Shown: piece by piece, positions 48,905-61,900 of the stretch
Position numbering within the stretch: the stretch's first letter is position 1
Layout: each line of letters starts with the position of its first letter
Source: Mercenaria mercenaria
Taxonomy: Eukaryota; Mollusca; Bivalvia; Venerida; Veneridae
Assembly: GCF_021730395.1 (NCBI RefSeq)
Contig: NC_069379.1
Coordinates: 25,084,501 to 25,148,500 of the forward strand
Length of the DNA stretch: 64,000 bases
Direction of reading: 5' to 3'
The notes under the pieces: model-generated
Database searches by the model: none
The model's input: only the letters and a program-made list of their open reading frames with translations
What the model was told of the DNA's origin: nothing
Made by a program: the position numbers and the translations under genes

Positions 48905-50022
48905 TTCTTGTTACTGTTCTTTAAAATACCTCCAATGATACTTTCCTATAGGACACTTTATAATACCTCCAATGATCCTTTCCTATAGGACTCTTTGTAA
49001 TACCTTCAGTGATCCTTTCCCATAGGACACTTTATAATACCTCCAGTGATCCTTTCCAATAGGACACTTTATAATACCTCCAGTGATCCTTTCCAATAGG
49101 ACACTTTATAATATCTCCAGTGATCCTTTCCTATAGGACACTTTAAAATACCTCCAGTGATCCTTTCCCATAGGACACTTTATAATACCTCCGGTGATCC
49201 TTTCCTATAGGACACTTTAAAATACCTCCGGTGATCCTTTCCTATAGGACACTTTAAAATACCTCCGGTGATCCTTTCCCATAGGACACTTTATAATACC
49301 TCCAGTGATCCTTTCCTATAGGACACTTTAAAATACCTCCGGTGATCTTTTCCTATAGGACACTTTATAATACCTCCAGTAATCCTTTTAAAAAAAATTC
49401 TATAAGACACTTTATAATACCTCCAGTGATCCTTTCCTATAGGACACTTTATAATACCTCCAGTGATCCTTTAAAAATAAATTCTATAAGACACTTTATA
49501 ATACCTCCAGTGATCCTTTCCTACAGGACACTTTATAATACCTCCAGTGATCCTTTTCTAGAGGACACTTTATAATACCTCCAATGATCCTTTCCTGTAG
49601 GACACTTTATAATACCTCCAATGACCCTTTCCTGTAGGACACTTTATAATACCTCCAATGACCCTTTCCTGTAGGACACTTTATAATACCTCCAATGACC
49701 CTTTCCTGTAGGACACTTTATAATACCTCCAATGATCCTTTCCTGTAGGACACTTTATAATACCTTCAATGATCCTTTCCTGTAGGACACTTTATAATAC
49801 CTCCAATGATCCTTTCCTGTAGGACACTTTATAATACCTCCAATGATCCTTTCCTGTAGGACACTTTATAATACCTTCAATGATCCTTTCCTGTAGGACA
49901 CTTTATAATACCTCCAATGACCCTTTCCTGTAGGACACTTTATAATACCTCCAATGATCCTTTCCTATAGGACACTTTATAATACCTCCAATGATCCTTT
50001 CCTGTGGGACACTTTATATTGC
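48905..50022. repeat. 37-bp minisatellite, about 30 copies
   Basis: The unit is taggacactttataatacct followed by ccaatgatcctttcctg. Left-hand copies carry ccagtgatcc or ccggtgatcc with ctata, and right-hand copies carry ccaatgatcc with ctgta. This suggests stepwise spread of variants. Two copies have an a-rich insert near 49390 and 49470. Confidence 0.9.
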
Positions 50023-50629
50023 TTTGCACGTTTGAGTTTTATACCTGTTACAACTTTAATGTCCTAAAAAGCTTGTTTACGGTATATATTTACGTGATCG
50101 ATTTTTGCGGTTTATATTAAAGCTACTTTAGAAACATGGTGGGGTTCGGAGTGATTATGTGCAAAGCAAAACCGGTTTAAACTCGCTAGGTGCACGACAT
50201 GCACTGGGGTTGCGGTTTGAAGAGATTGTGTTAAGACATTTTGTTTCCTTGTTATTTAAGATCTCACTTAGGATTCCTTACTTGTTGTTTGTCTCACTAA
50301 TTAAATTAACCCGAACGAAGCAAGCACAGTGTATCTTTCATAACACGCAGTCTGTAACATCCTTATACTGTATCTCTCAAGCCCTCTCAACAGTACTGTC
50401 AGTTCTTTGATTAATCAGGCGTAGATAACTTAAAGTAACAGGGGAGTGGCGCGTCAGATTACGCCTTTGTGTATTCGGGTATACTTCAAGTTCGAAGTAC
50501 CCGCCCCCACGTCACCTAAATTAGCGCACATGGCGTGTCGTTAAAGTACACACTCCAGTGAACACACGCTCCAGTGAACACCGTTTTTATACAACACTGG
50601 AAATTCATTATTGATTTTGTTATACTAGG
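50023..50629. other. Spacer or LINE 5' region with a 28-bp palindrome
   Basis: No recognised protein. At 50476-50503 cgggtatacttcaag and ttcgaagtacccg form a near-perfect palindrome. It could be in the 5' untranslated part of the LINE that follows, but this is inference. Confidence 0.4.
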
Positions 50630-53600
50630 TTGGTTTAAACTGTTTCATGTTATTTGCTAGTGAGCGGGAAAGGATTTGGAACGCATCATACGATGTCAAG
50701 GATGAACTGAAAAAGACACATCACGGAGTTGGTGTTCAGCTGCCAAAGGAATGGCGAGATGCACGCAGAGAATTGTAACCCCGTTCTCCAGAGTGAAAAA
50801 AGGAAAGGAAAAACAGTGAAATTTATTGGTGAAAACTGTACATTAATGGTAAAATTTACAACCCTACCACAAATTCAAAATAGGGACGTCAAGAAGAGCA
50901 ATTAGACATTCTGTCTTGGAACATTAACGGGCTTGTCAGAAAATTAGGTGATACTGATTTTTTAAACATTATCTTTAACCATAACGTCATCATATTGTTA
51001 GAGACTTGGATAACACCAAAACTTGTTATAATTTAGATATTCAAGGTTATTTTTGTGATCATTTATATGGAAACAAATCGCATCATGCCAAAAAAGGCAG
51101 ATATAGTGGGGGTATATCTATTTATTATAAACAAGCCCTCAAAGACAAAATTCATATTATTGAAAAACAACAGTGTGGCATAATGTGGGTTAAATTTAAC
51201 AGAAGTCTTTTTCAGTTTGACACGGATGTCTATTTTTGTAATGCATATATTACACCCAATGAGTCGAGAGTATTTAATCAAAACGAGATTGATTTGTTTG
51301 AAATAATAGAATCTTGCATTGAAAAATATAAATTGTTAGGATAAAGTATTTATAAATGGGGATTTAAACAGTAGAACCTCAAATGAACATGATTTCATTA
51401 CATATGATAGATTTTTAGATAATCACGTAGGATTAGAGTATAATATTTACAATATTCCGGGAGTAAACAAAGATCACGTGCTTGACACATATGGAAAACG
51501 TCTGCTCCAGTTATGTAAAAGTACAAATTTACTGATCGGAAACGGTCGTTTATGTACTGACGCTCATATAGGAGAGTATACCTTTATGAATAGAAACGGC
51601 GCGAGCGTAGTTGATTATTTTCTTTTGAATTGCGGCGACTTTGATATAATTCGATAGCTCTTTTCCTTATCACCACAATTTGGTGGTGGCGCTAGCGTTT
51701 AGTAGCCGTGTAATTAACCATTTTGAAATTTTACCACTGAACGAATTTTCCGATCATTGCGCATTAAACATTTGTATAAAGCGTATATGTCCGCCGGAAT
51801 GTTTACGTGCAGATGACGCATCTCCACAAGAACTATTTATTGCGTGGGATGATTCGCGGATTGATACTTTTCGAATCAGATTATTGGATAATAATGACAC
51901 GCTTCGGCAAATAACAGATAGTATGTACAATTGTAGTATTGATGAAACGGTTCAGTCGTTCACTGATTTTATGCAAAATACTTCATTCAGTGTGTTCGGA
52001 AAAGTACGTAAACAAAATACAGTCTCAGATAAAAAATGCACGTGACGGTAAAAAGCAGTGGTTTAACAGAGAGTGTTATGAAGCAAGAAAATCTTATAAT
52101 ATAGCTAGAAATACATTTATTAGAGATAGAACTATTGAAAATAGACTGCGGTTTTTAGATAAAAAACGGAACTATGTAAAAATAAAACGTTAATTTAAAA
52201 GGCGTTACGGGAAACAAGAAGGAGAACGAATTGCAAATTTAGCCAAAAATAGTCCAAAATCATTTTGGAAAAATGTTAAAACACAGTATAAAAAGAACAG
52301 TATGAATTCGGAGAAACTTAATGCAAATGACATGTATGATCATTTCAATGGCTTGTACGGGTCACAAACTAATGAATCTGAAGACAGAACCTACTTAGAA
52401 ACAGAAAATCTATACGATAGAGAATTAGACGCAGAATTTACGTATTCAGAACTTAAATGTGCATTTTTTGCCCAGAGTAATTCTAAGAGTCCTGGAACTG
52501 ACCACCTGATATCTGAAGTGTTCAAACATTCTTTTGATATCATATCGCCATTTCTAATCAAGTTATATATGCAATAAAATTTTCTCTGACGGTGTATTTC
52601 CAAGAAATTGGGGAGAACCTGTATGCGGCATTCCTGGATTGGGAAAAAAGGTTTGATAGAATAAATAGAGCATATTTATGGCAAAAACTATTAAAGGGAA
52701 CTGTCAGCTCAAAATTCATCACAGCAGTTAAATCTATGTACGACATAGTGAAATCTTATGTGCGTTATAGAAGTTCTAAATCAGAGTATATCAATTCAAA
52801 TATTGGCGTTAAACAAGGAGATCCGGCCAGTAGTTTATTGTGTTTATTTTTCTTAAATGATATTCTAGGTAATATCAATAGCAACATAAATGGTATTCTT
52901 CAAATAGATGAACTTCAACATTTTTTACTTCTCTTTGCAGACGACGCGGTTTTGTTTTCTCATGAGCCAGTATCTTTACAATCCATGTTGAATGATCTAG
53001 AAATTTATTGTAATACATGGGGACTACGTCTAAACGTCAATAAAACAAAAATAATGATATTTGAAAATGGGCGACATACGCAGTATGATTTTTTCATTTA
53101 TAACTCTAAAATTGAAGTAGTTGAATCATTCGAGTATCTAGGAGTTCATCTCTTTAAAAATGGCAACTGGAATCGAACACAAAACAGAGTAGCACAACAT
53201 GCATCCTTTTCACATCATAATTTATTCACGGTTTACAACCAGTTAGATTTGCCTATAAGTAATAAGATAAAATTATTCGATTCACTGGTCGTTCCAGTCC
53301 TTAACTATGGGGCCGAGGTATGGGGATACAACGAGGGCCGTGATATCGAAATTCTACACTCTAAATTTTGTAGAAATTTATTATGTGTTAAACGTTCCAC
53401 TAACTTAGATGCACTCTATGGAGAACTTGGTAGAACCCCTATGTTTGTTAGAAGAAAATTATTGATGGTCAAATATTGGTTAAAATTGTTAAAATTGAAT
53501 AGACAATCTTTGCTATTTAAAACGTATAATATGCTTAAAATAGATGTAGATAACAACTCCGTGTGTAATAAAAACAATTGGGCATTCCAGATAAAAGTTA

Positions 53601-54235
53601 TAATCGATGAATGTGGATTATCTTACCTATGGCAAAACCAGTATAATATATTAATAGAGTATAACCAATTAAAACAAAGAATTCTTGATATATATTACCA
53701 AAGCTGGTACTCATGTATCAATAATTCAAGACGTTTGAGTACATATTGTCTATTTAAACACTCGTTTTCTTTTGAAAAACACCTGGAATTCATCGAGGAG
53801 AATAAATTTAGAATAGCCTTGACAAAATTCCGAACTTCATCACATGACTTATCTGTAGAGCGTGGAAGGTACCAAAATCAACCTCGAAATCAAAGAATAT
53901 GTATTAAATGTAATTCAGGTATGATTGAGTCTGAGTATCATTTTCTTCTCATATGTCCTAAATACAGCACTCTCAGAAACAAATATTTAAAACGATATTA
54001 TTATATGTGGCCAAATATTCAAAAATTTACAAATCTTATGTCGGAAAAATCCAGAGTAATAATAAGAAATTTAGCCAAATTTATCTATTTCGCCAATTAA
54101 TTAAGAATGTAAATGTCATTGATAACATTTTGCTCTTGTAAAATGCCTTTTGCCTACTTTGTAACATTGTAATTTTGTATTTGTTATAAGCATTGTACAA
54201 TGTTTTACGCAATAAATTGTATTGTTGTTGTTGAA
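50630..54235 (+). mobile_element. LINE with ORF1 end, endonuclease and reverse transcriptase; RT core deleted
   Basis: ORF1 C-terminus at about 50650-50870 (IWNASYDVKDELKKTHHGVG, LPKEWRDARREL). Endonuclease at 50900-51660 (LDILSWNINGLVRKL, FINGDLNSRTSNEHDF, GASVVDYFLLN) with shifts. RT at about 52410-53100 and a long open C-terminal frame to 54100. The RT shows DAEFTYSELKCAFF, NSKSPGTDHL, GVKQGDPASSLL and LLLFADDAVLFS, and the tail ends with CIKCNSGMIESEYHFLLICP. Near 52600 the sequence passes from FPRNWGE directly to LYAAFLDWEKRFD, so roughly 100 residues of the fingers/palm are missing. It cannot be active in this form. The tail is aataaattgtattgttgttg. I/jockey-like. Confidence 0.85.
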
Positions 54236-54239
54236 TTAC

Positions 54240-56110
54240 GTTATAGTGAGCCACATACGCTGATTAAAAAAACGAAACTTGATGCGCACAAGATGATTAA
54301 AGAAAGATATGATGCACGTGCCAGGCTAATACGTTGATTTAAAGCAAATATACTGAACAGCAGAAGAAACTATCCAGTTTTATAACTAGGGTATTTTTTA
54401 TTTAAAAACTTTAACTTATAAATCACTTGTGTTTTTCATATCACATTATATTTGAAGAACTTCACGTGTAAGATTTTAAAAAATCAATCAACCGTGAAGT
54501 CAGTAGTCCCACAAAAGCCGTTTTGCACGAAATTCACGTGCGCCTGTAATTAACAATTTTCTTTGTGAAATTTTATTGTCTTTGGAAATATCAATAATTG
54601 GCTTACTCGAAAAACAGCATAAAGTTTAGAAAATATTGTTGGTTGCACCGCACGACTGAATCAAATTTAACGCGAGCGCCAAATAGAGAATAATAGGTTA
54701 GTGCCGTAGATGAGAAAGTTTATCTGGCGAGGTGGAGGAGGTTATCGGGTGAGACGAATTTATTTTTATTTGAATAAAAACTCATGATTTGACCACTCAT
54801 TTTCTTAGTTCGGACATTTCCAACACAATGATGATGGTTTCGTTGCAAAATTTCTTATGACAACAATATCGATCATAAGGTCACATGATCAACTGACCGT
54901 ATATCACTGGTCACATGATCAACTGACGGTATATCAAGAAAGATATACGGCACCCTGATATCGGGTCGAAAATACTGCAAGTGACAGGATAGATTGGAAT
55001 ATTAGGCCTACAATGCAACTGACGCGCAGAAGATATAGCCTTTCAAACGGCTATTGTAGGACTACTGGCTTCACGGTTGATTGATTTTTAAAAATCTATC
55101 ACGTCAAGATCTTCAAGTGTAATTTTGATATGAAGAAACATTTCAAATTTGAAAAATTATTCTTTTTATTTCAAAATATACCAGTTATAAATATGGATAG
55201 TTTCTTTTGCTGTTCAGTACATATAGACATTGATTAAAGTCATGACGCTGTTTTGTGGCACAAACGCTTGTTGTGAGGGGAAAAGTATGATGCTAATATT
55301 GTTAGACACAGATACTTATTAAAGAAAAAGATATGATGTTAGTTTGAAACATAGACGTCATATGATACTATTGTGAGTCGCAGACGTTGATTAAAGGAAA
55401 GGATATGGTGCCAGTGTCAGGCACAAACACAAGTAATATAATGCTGGAATATAAAGAATAGATCTCGACGTAGCTTAAAGGAAGAGGTATGCTATTGTGA
55501 GTCACAGACGTTGATCAAAGAAAGAGATATGCTATTGTGAGTCACAGACGTTGATTAAAGGAAGAGATATGCTATTGTGAGCCACAGACGTTAATTAGAG
55601 GAAAAGATATGCTATTGTGAGTCACAGACGTTGATTAGAGGAAATGGCATGGTGCCAGTGTAAGGCACAGACGTTGATTAAAGGAAAAGATATGCTATTG
55701 TGAGTCACAGACGTTGATTAGAGGAAAATATATGGCGCCAGTGTAAGGCACAGACTTTGTATAAACGAAACAATAAATAAAATGCTCGTATAAAACACAA
55801 ACGTTGATTAAAGGAAAATATATGCTAAACTGTGAGTCACGAACGTTGATTAAAGGAAAATATATGCTAAATTGTGGGTCACAAACGTTGATTAAAGCTA
55901 AATTGTGGGTCACAAACGTTGATTAAAGGAAAATACAATTGTATATGCTAAATTGTGGGTCACGAACGTTGATTAAAGGAAAATATATGCTAAATTGTGG
56001 GTCACAAACGTTGATCAAAGGAAACGACTGTTAGTGCTAGTGCGAGGCACATATATTGAGTAAATCAAAAGATACGATACTCGTTTGAAGCACAGACGTT
56101 GGGTAGATCG
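54240..56110. repeat. Variable-length minisatellite around tcacagacgttgattaaagg
   Basis: Units of about 37-50 bp carry tgtgagtcacagacgttgat, taaaggaaaagatatgctat and variants. Three diverged units lie left of the inverted-repeat element (54240-54343) and about twenty lie right of it (55229-56110). The LINE borders it on the left and the Mab-21-like pseudogene on the right. Confidence 0.8.
54344..55228. mobile_element. Element with about 190-bp terminal inverted repeats inserted in the minisatellite
   Basis: The left arm (tatactgaacagcagaagaa, aaaaaatcaatcaaccgtga, agtcagtagtcccacaaaag) matches the complement of the right arm at about 55035-55228. The interior of about 500 bases has no coding frame. 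The flanks are minisatellite units (gttgatttaaag left, attgattaaag right). A non-autonomous DNA element. Confidence 0.75.
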
Positions 56111-56444
56111 TTATTTATAATTACAAAATGTATATTATAAAACCAGATTTATATAGCACCATTTTCATGAATAACACGTTCAACGATGATTTTAATACAA
56201 TGGCAGCCGCTCGTGGTAATGCGCTCGTGAATAAGAATATCGTAATTTATACTATATTATTTTTTTCAACAGCGACGTATGAAGTTAATTTGAGGTTGGT
56301 TTGTGCTGCAGCCTGATTAATTACGATTACAATATGCAGTTAAAAGAGTCTAAGTCATGCTGCTTAAAGGAACCATGAAGAATTTTTCAGATGTGTGGTT
56401 TAAAGTGTTCTTTTGTATAAAAGTGAGGAACTTAATTTTCAAAA

Positions 56445-57834
56445 ATGGGGAATTTATTTTCAAAATTTCGATATAATAATCTTGAACAGTATTTTGAACA
56501 GTATTTGAATGATCTGTATGAAAATATGATAGAAATGAAGATAAACTCAGAAGAGGAGCAGTTTATTCAGACAGGTGAATAAAATTATTTGCTGTATATC
56601 TCAACCAATGTACAACATAATTCAAGAGGAAATAGCGATCAAAAGAGAACAAAAAGATCACAAGGGAGATGCAAATGACACGATTTGCTTCACAAAAAGA
56701 AACAATACAGCTGAGATTCTAAAAGTTGGAAGTTTCTATGAAGGAACTAAGAATACGTATTCTGACGAATTTGATTTCATTTTCGTTCTTGGAGTAATAG
56801 TACTTCCCGAAAGCTCAGAAAAGTTTCCTGTTTTCGAATATACAAAGTCTTCATCGATAAGAACGGAGACTGTAAAGTATGTTGTTAACTTTCTTGAACA
56901 AAAACAAGTTCATCAACAGCTCGTGTATACTGACTACCCAAATGAAAGAAGTGTTTCATTTGAGAAACTCGATAGTCTAGCTGGACCAGCTTTTAAACTT
57001 AGGTTTTTATATAAAAATAGCAACAAAATAGGATTCCCGATACCTGCTTTTTCGGTGGCAGATCCGTTTCTGTTTTTAAGGGTGCGTAGAGTGTGTAGCT
57101 CTCACGACTTTTCAGAGGAAATCGTTAGAACTGGCCGGTATTTATGTGTTCGAAACCGCGTGACATTTACCGAAACAGAGGTGTATTTCATGACATATAT
57201 TTTGTCAGATAGACATGTTACGGCTTACAGAATTTTGAAGTATATTTTTAATGGCTTTCATGGTGAAGATTTGATTACTTCGGACAAGCACGCAAATGTA
57301 GAGTTAAAAATAGTGACGTCATACGACTTGAAGACCCTGATGATACTACACCACTATGAATGCTCCAATCCAGATGAATTAGGACATTGCGTATTGACAA
57401 TAATCTTAAGAATTATACTGTCGTATGAGACAGGAAGGTGGCGTAATTTGCTAACAGAGTATAACCTTCGCGAAAAGGAGACAAATGATTTTCGTGAAAT
57501 CAGATCATTTTTCCAGAAGCTTTGTGCAAGCAAACTGGCTGAGTTATATAAATATTTACATTCACTGAAATACGCTTACACTTGGTAATCATTTGAAAGT
57601 TGTCATACTGAGTCTTTTGCAGTTTCGCTGTCGCGTGATATAAAAAAATATCAGCTTCCGGATCAGAGAGGTTACGCTTTGAACAGGTTGTCTGGATTCT
57701 TTGAAGCGGTCAGATCTGTTGTTAGGCCTCATGTGCATCCAAGGGAAGATCCCGGATTTAAACTTCTAAATGACATGAAGTAATATTACGAACATCAAAT
57801 GTCACTGAAAGAAATTAGTGAACTATGGAAATTA
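56445..57834 (+). pseudogene. Mab-21/cGAS-like receptor (cGLR) family gene, apparently inactivated
   Basis: Starts MGNLFSKF, with Gly2 and Ser6 as in N-myristoylation signals. The first 43 codons (56445-56573) are followed by a one-base frame change. The second frame (from 56575) has a helix, then VGSFYEGTKNTYSDEFDFIF: the GS motif and the EFD acidic pair of the nucleotidyltransferase core, as in cGAS. A possible third acid is in FSVADPF. TSYDLKTLMILH and RWRNLLTEYNL fit the Mab-21 C-terminal domain. A stop at 57586-57588 cuts the frame. Homology continues in frame (SFESCHT to NRLSGFFEAVRSVV) to about 57780, where a second stop lies. The partial copy at 62351 has Tyr and Lys codons at these two places. 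The family senses nucleic acid and makes cyclic dinucleotides or is a pseudoenzyme. Alternatives are sequence error, or a 52-bp intron at 56575-56626. Confidence 0.75.
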
Positions 57835-57839
57835 TAAGG

Positions 57840-58983
57840 GAATGAGGAATAACAAAGTTAGGTTCTTGTAATGTTTAGCACATTTTGTAGACCTTGCAGC
57901 GATTTTAAAAACATAGACAATTTGTATAGATATCTAAAATATCATGTAATATGCTTGTTTGTTTTCTGGAGTGTAAGGGCATGTGTGTTTTCCACTGTAT
58001 TGACAATACTAAAAGACGTACAGAATACAGGACACAGACATTAGAAATGAATTGTTAGACATCATTAAGAGATCAGAAATTCATTTGCACGGTTCATGTT
58101 AAATACTTATTAATACACGATTGACCAGCTCTTAAAACAACAAAACTAGCAACGGATATTATTTTAATTATATATAATTCAGTAATTTAGATGAAATTTG
58201 AATTGCAGATGTTGGAAATAGGGAATTGTCAATTTTATCCACCTAATTCGTAGAATTGCGGCTTTATTTTGCATGATTAGGATATGAAACTATAACCATT
58301 CTAAACATGTCTAAAGGTCTCCGAGTTTGGAAATAGGTGTTGTTTGACTTTTTAAAATATCTTTGATAATGTCAGTTTTATGGCCGATTTTTTTTTCATT
58401 TAAAAGTCGGACAAAATCACAATATTTTACAAACTTTTGTACAAACTGTTTGCATCGATATGTTGCCTCAATGCTGCTTATATCCAGAAAGTGTTTATCG
58501 TGTTTTTGTTTGTGAGTACAAAGTGGCTGAAATTTACAACACCAAGCTCGTTTTTAATAATTAATTCAAAATTAAACAACATATCATGAAGGTTTAAAAA
58601 ATCCTATTACCACCTTGGGAGTTCTTAAAACGATTGTATACTATGGTCAATGGTCAAAGAAAAGGTGGATCAAACATTTGGTGACATTTGTTACAGATAA
58701 CTATGCTGTATGCTGAAATTTATTATAAGTATAAAAGACAATAAGTTTCAATATTACAGAACGAGTTACACAGAATCATTACAGGAGACAAATGTCAATC
58801 CAACTCCAAACGTCAGCACATTTTCAACAAAATATACATTTACAATGACAATGAACAAAGCAATAGATATACCAGTGATCTGAAAAAATGTCAAAGCATA
58901 GAACAATCGCCACCAGTATCGCTAAAACGATAACAGTATCGCGGTTTTATTTACAAAGCACCGTTTTAAAAATAAATAAGAAA
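57840..58983. other. Spacer: 3' flank of the Mab-21-like copy and of the minus-strand membrane-protein gene
   Basis: 57835-57916 is still homologous to 62650-62722. The rest shows no gene. A minus-strand AATAAA at 58951-58946, about 35 bases after the stop at 58984, is a polyadenylation candidate for the neighbouring gene. Confidence 0.5.
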
Positions 58984-61900
58984 TTATTCTGATAATTCAT
59001 CAATAAGCTCTGCAAGTGTATCAAGCTCATCCGGAGTCGGTTCATATCGTTCAAGCGTGCCGTCATCGTTCACAATCACGCCAGGCATGTATTTATTCAT
59101 CTGTTCACGCATAATTTTCTTTGTATCCAGGTACTTATCTGTGAACGCCCTAACACATGGACAGCAAATCAAGCAGCAAGGGCAACCTAAAATACAGAAA
59201 ATCTGATATCAACATATCAGTTAGAACTGATTATGCGTTTCAGGCTGTAACAAGAAATTGCCGGTAAAATAATTATGAAGTTCACCGCCTAGTGACATTT
59301 TTCACAAAACATATTGCCAGCAAAAATAACGTACTAACAAGAGCACCGCCAAGCGGGGCAATATACGCCCGAAGGTTATATCACAGGAAAGGGGCAAAAT
59401 TCAAAGAACTTGACTGTTGAAACCCAAAGGACAGGAAAAACAAAGGGAAGAAATTCCAAAAACAATTCTCTAAGTCCACAAAAACATCCTTACCAGCTAC
59501 AGATATGTAAAAATACACCAAACAATTGGTGGTATCATCCATGTTGTACCACAGAAAAGTAGTCTCGGTTTTTCCCTAAGGCCAATAATAAAAAAGTTAC
59601 AAAATAAGCTATTTATAGTAACATAAAAGGGAAGTAATTAAAAAAAGTATTGTAAGTGAACAAAAAAGGGATCTGCCGAATAAAAACAAGAGAACTGCAA
59701 TGCAGAGCAATATAAACATGAAACAAAGTCATATGACCTTTGACCGCTAAGTGTGTACGTCGTCTCGATGTGGTGAACATTTGTGCCAAGTTTCTTTAAA
59801 ATCCTTCAAGCAGTTCAAGAGTTACAAAGCGGACACGAAACAAAGCCATATGACCTTTGACCCCTAAGTGTGACCTTGACCTTCAAGTCAGCCATCCGAA
59901 ACAAACGCTCTGCACGTCGCCCTGATGTGGTGAACATTTGTGCCAAGTTTGTTTGAAATCCTTCAAGGGGTTCAAGAGTTACAGAGCGGACACGGAATTG
60001 CGGACGGACGGACAGACGGACACCGGTGATATAACATAATACCTCCCTTCGGGCGTATAAAAATGTCTATCAATCATTACAATTTATCATACATTTCATG
60101 AAGTATGTACATGTAGTTTGAAAATGTTTGAAAATCTATAGTTGGTGAAAAATGCTTTCAAATGTGATATCTATTTAATAAAATAAAAATTTTGGATTTT
60201 TCATAAAAGAGTGAGCTTTAAAAATTAAATAACCGTTTTTGGCGCAGTCGGCAACATGACAAAACAATAAAAGCAAAGTTGAAGGTCAAATCACACTAGC
60301 TGCTGATAGGATGCTACTAGTACTGTCAAATATTACCTTTTCAATATTATCAGTACTTTAGTTGGTCTTGTAATTTAATGGCCAACAAAAAAAGTATACG
60401 TGATGGAATCAGGAGGATTGCTGTACAGAAACAAATGCGACCGAAACAATGTGCCTATAAAGTCTTAGAACTATAGCTACAGAGCTAATATTAAACCGAG
60501 AGGAAATGGGGGTTTACTAACTGTTGGTATGACCTTGACCTTTGAATCTGTGTTCTAAAATGCCAAAATAGATAATCATGTCAAAAATGTTTTTTTTACT
60601 GAGTAGAAACCGTTTTGGTACTGACCGTGACCGTTACTTTTCACGCAGTGATGTCAAAATTATTAGGAATGATGCACAGCCCATGGGCACTTTGTCTGGC
60701 ACAGGTTCGTAAGTCACTGGGTTCTCAATATTTTGAGTGTAAACGGTTATCGTACTAACAGTCACCGTGACCTTCACATCTAACTCACTGAACTCAAAAT
60801 CAATATGGGTCATGCACTGCACATGAGAATTGTTTCTGCCAATTTGAGGACTGTATTTTGTCTATTGCGCGGAAATGGTTTATGTACAAACAGTCACTGT
60901 AAACTTGTCTTTTGACCAACAGAGATCAAGCTCATTAGGGCCATGCACTACCCATGGTCAACGTGTCTTCTATGTTGAAATCATAGCTCAAGGGGTTCCC
61001 AACATGCTGAACAGAAATGTAATGAAATTGCTAAAGGACGGACGACCTGCTAACAGACAGTAAAAACAATTGCGTGGCAAAGAATAACAGGCAGTTATGA
61101 AAATCATGAGAAGTGCTTTACATATCATTGTAAGGTGATGTGAGCTGAAATGAAAGAGCTTAATACTTGTCACAGAAATATAAACATTTTATACAAAGTT
61201 TCGATAGAACCTGTTCCGAAGGCAAAGATGCATGCTACTGGATCTCTCAGGAAGCAAATGCCGACGAAGACGAAGAAGAAAACAGATAGAAGTGTCCAAC
61301 CGGCATAGATGGCGATCTGCTTGTATTTATGCCTCTGTGCTTTTTGAAGCTCTTCGTCACTAACTTCCTGCAAGAAAGATGTTACAATACGCTTAGCAAC
61401 AGTAGTTTCACAAATAAACACAGCTTTCCCGAATCCAGTCTAATACTGGTTATGTATGTTATCCCAGAAATTATTTTTACTTTACCGAAGTACAGTCAAG
61501 GCAGAGGCATGTTATATCTAAATCCCAGACTACTGTTACAGATCAGCCAGTTTCTCTCCTCGAGAACGCTTATCAGGTAGATTGAAAATATGAAATATTC
61601 TGGTTGACTTTCTTGTCTCTTTGTATAATCAGTGTCGCTATTCAGAATTCCAACTGTATTTGTAAATCCCATGTTTTTGATTTTTTGGCTGTCGGACAGT
61701 AAGAAAATAACGTTTTCTTTAATCGGAAAAAAAAGGTTGTTTCAGTCTCACCTCCCAGACGTCGGGTTTTGTGTCCTCTGTTGTTTCTGCCTTGTTTGCA
61801 CCTGGCAGAGAATTCTTCCACTGCTCATGCGCAGATCTCTTTCTCCGGAGAATTTTCTTCAAACCAGAAATACTCTCAATATCAAATTCATTGTGATTAA

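Noticed and set aside
50159-50410. 83-codon plus frame (MQSKTGLNSLGARHALGL)
   Set aside because: No domain, no conservation evidence, and it lies between a minisatellite and a LINE.
52592-54100. 502-codon frame as a host gene
   Set aside because: It carries LINE reverse transcriptase and C-terminal Cys motifs and continues from LINE endonuclease upstream.
56128-56316. 62-codon frame upstream of the Mab-21-like gene as an extra exon
   Set aside because: No donor that joins in phase to MGNLFSK and no family similarity; MGNLFSK is itself a good start.
60634-61063. Two 62-codon frames
   Set aside because: They lie in a degenerate intronic repeat with gaccttgacc motifs.
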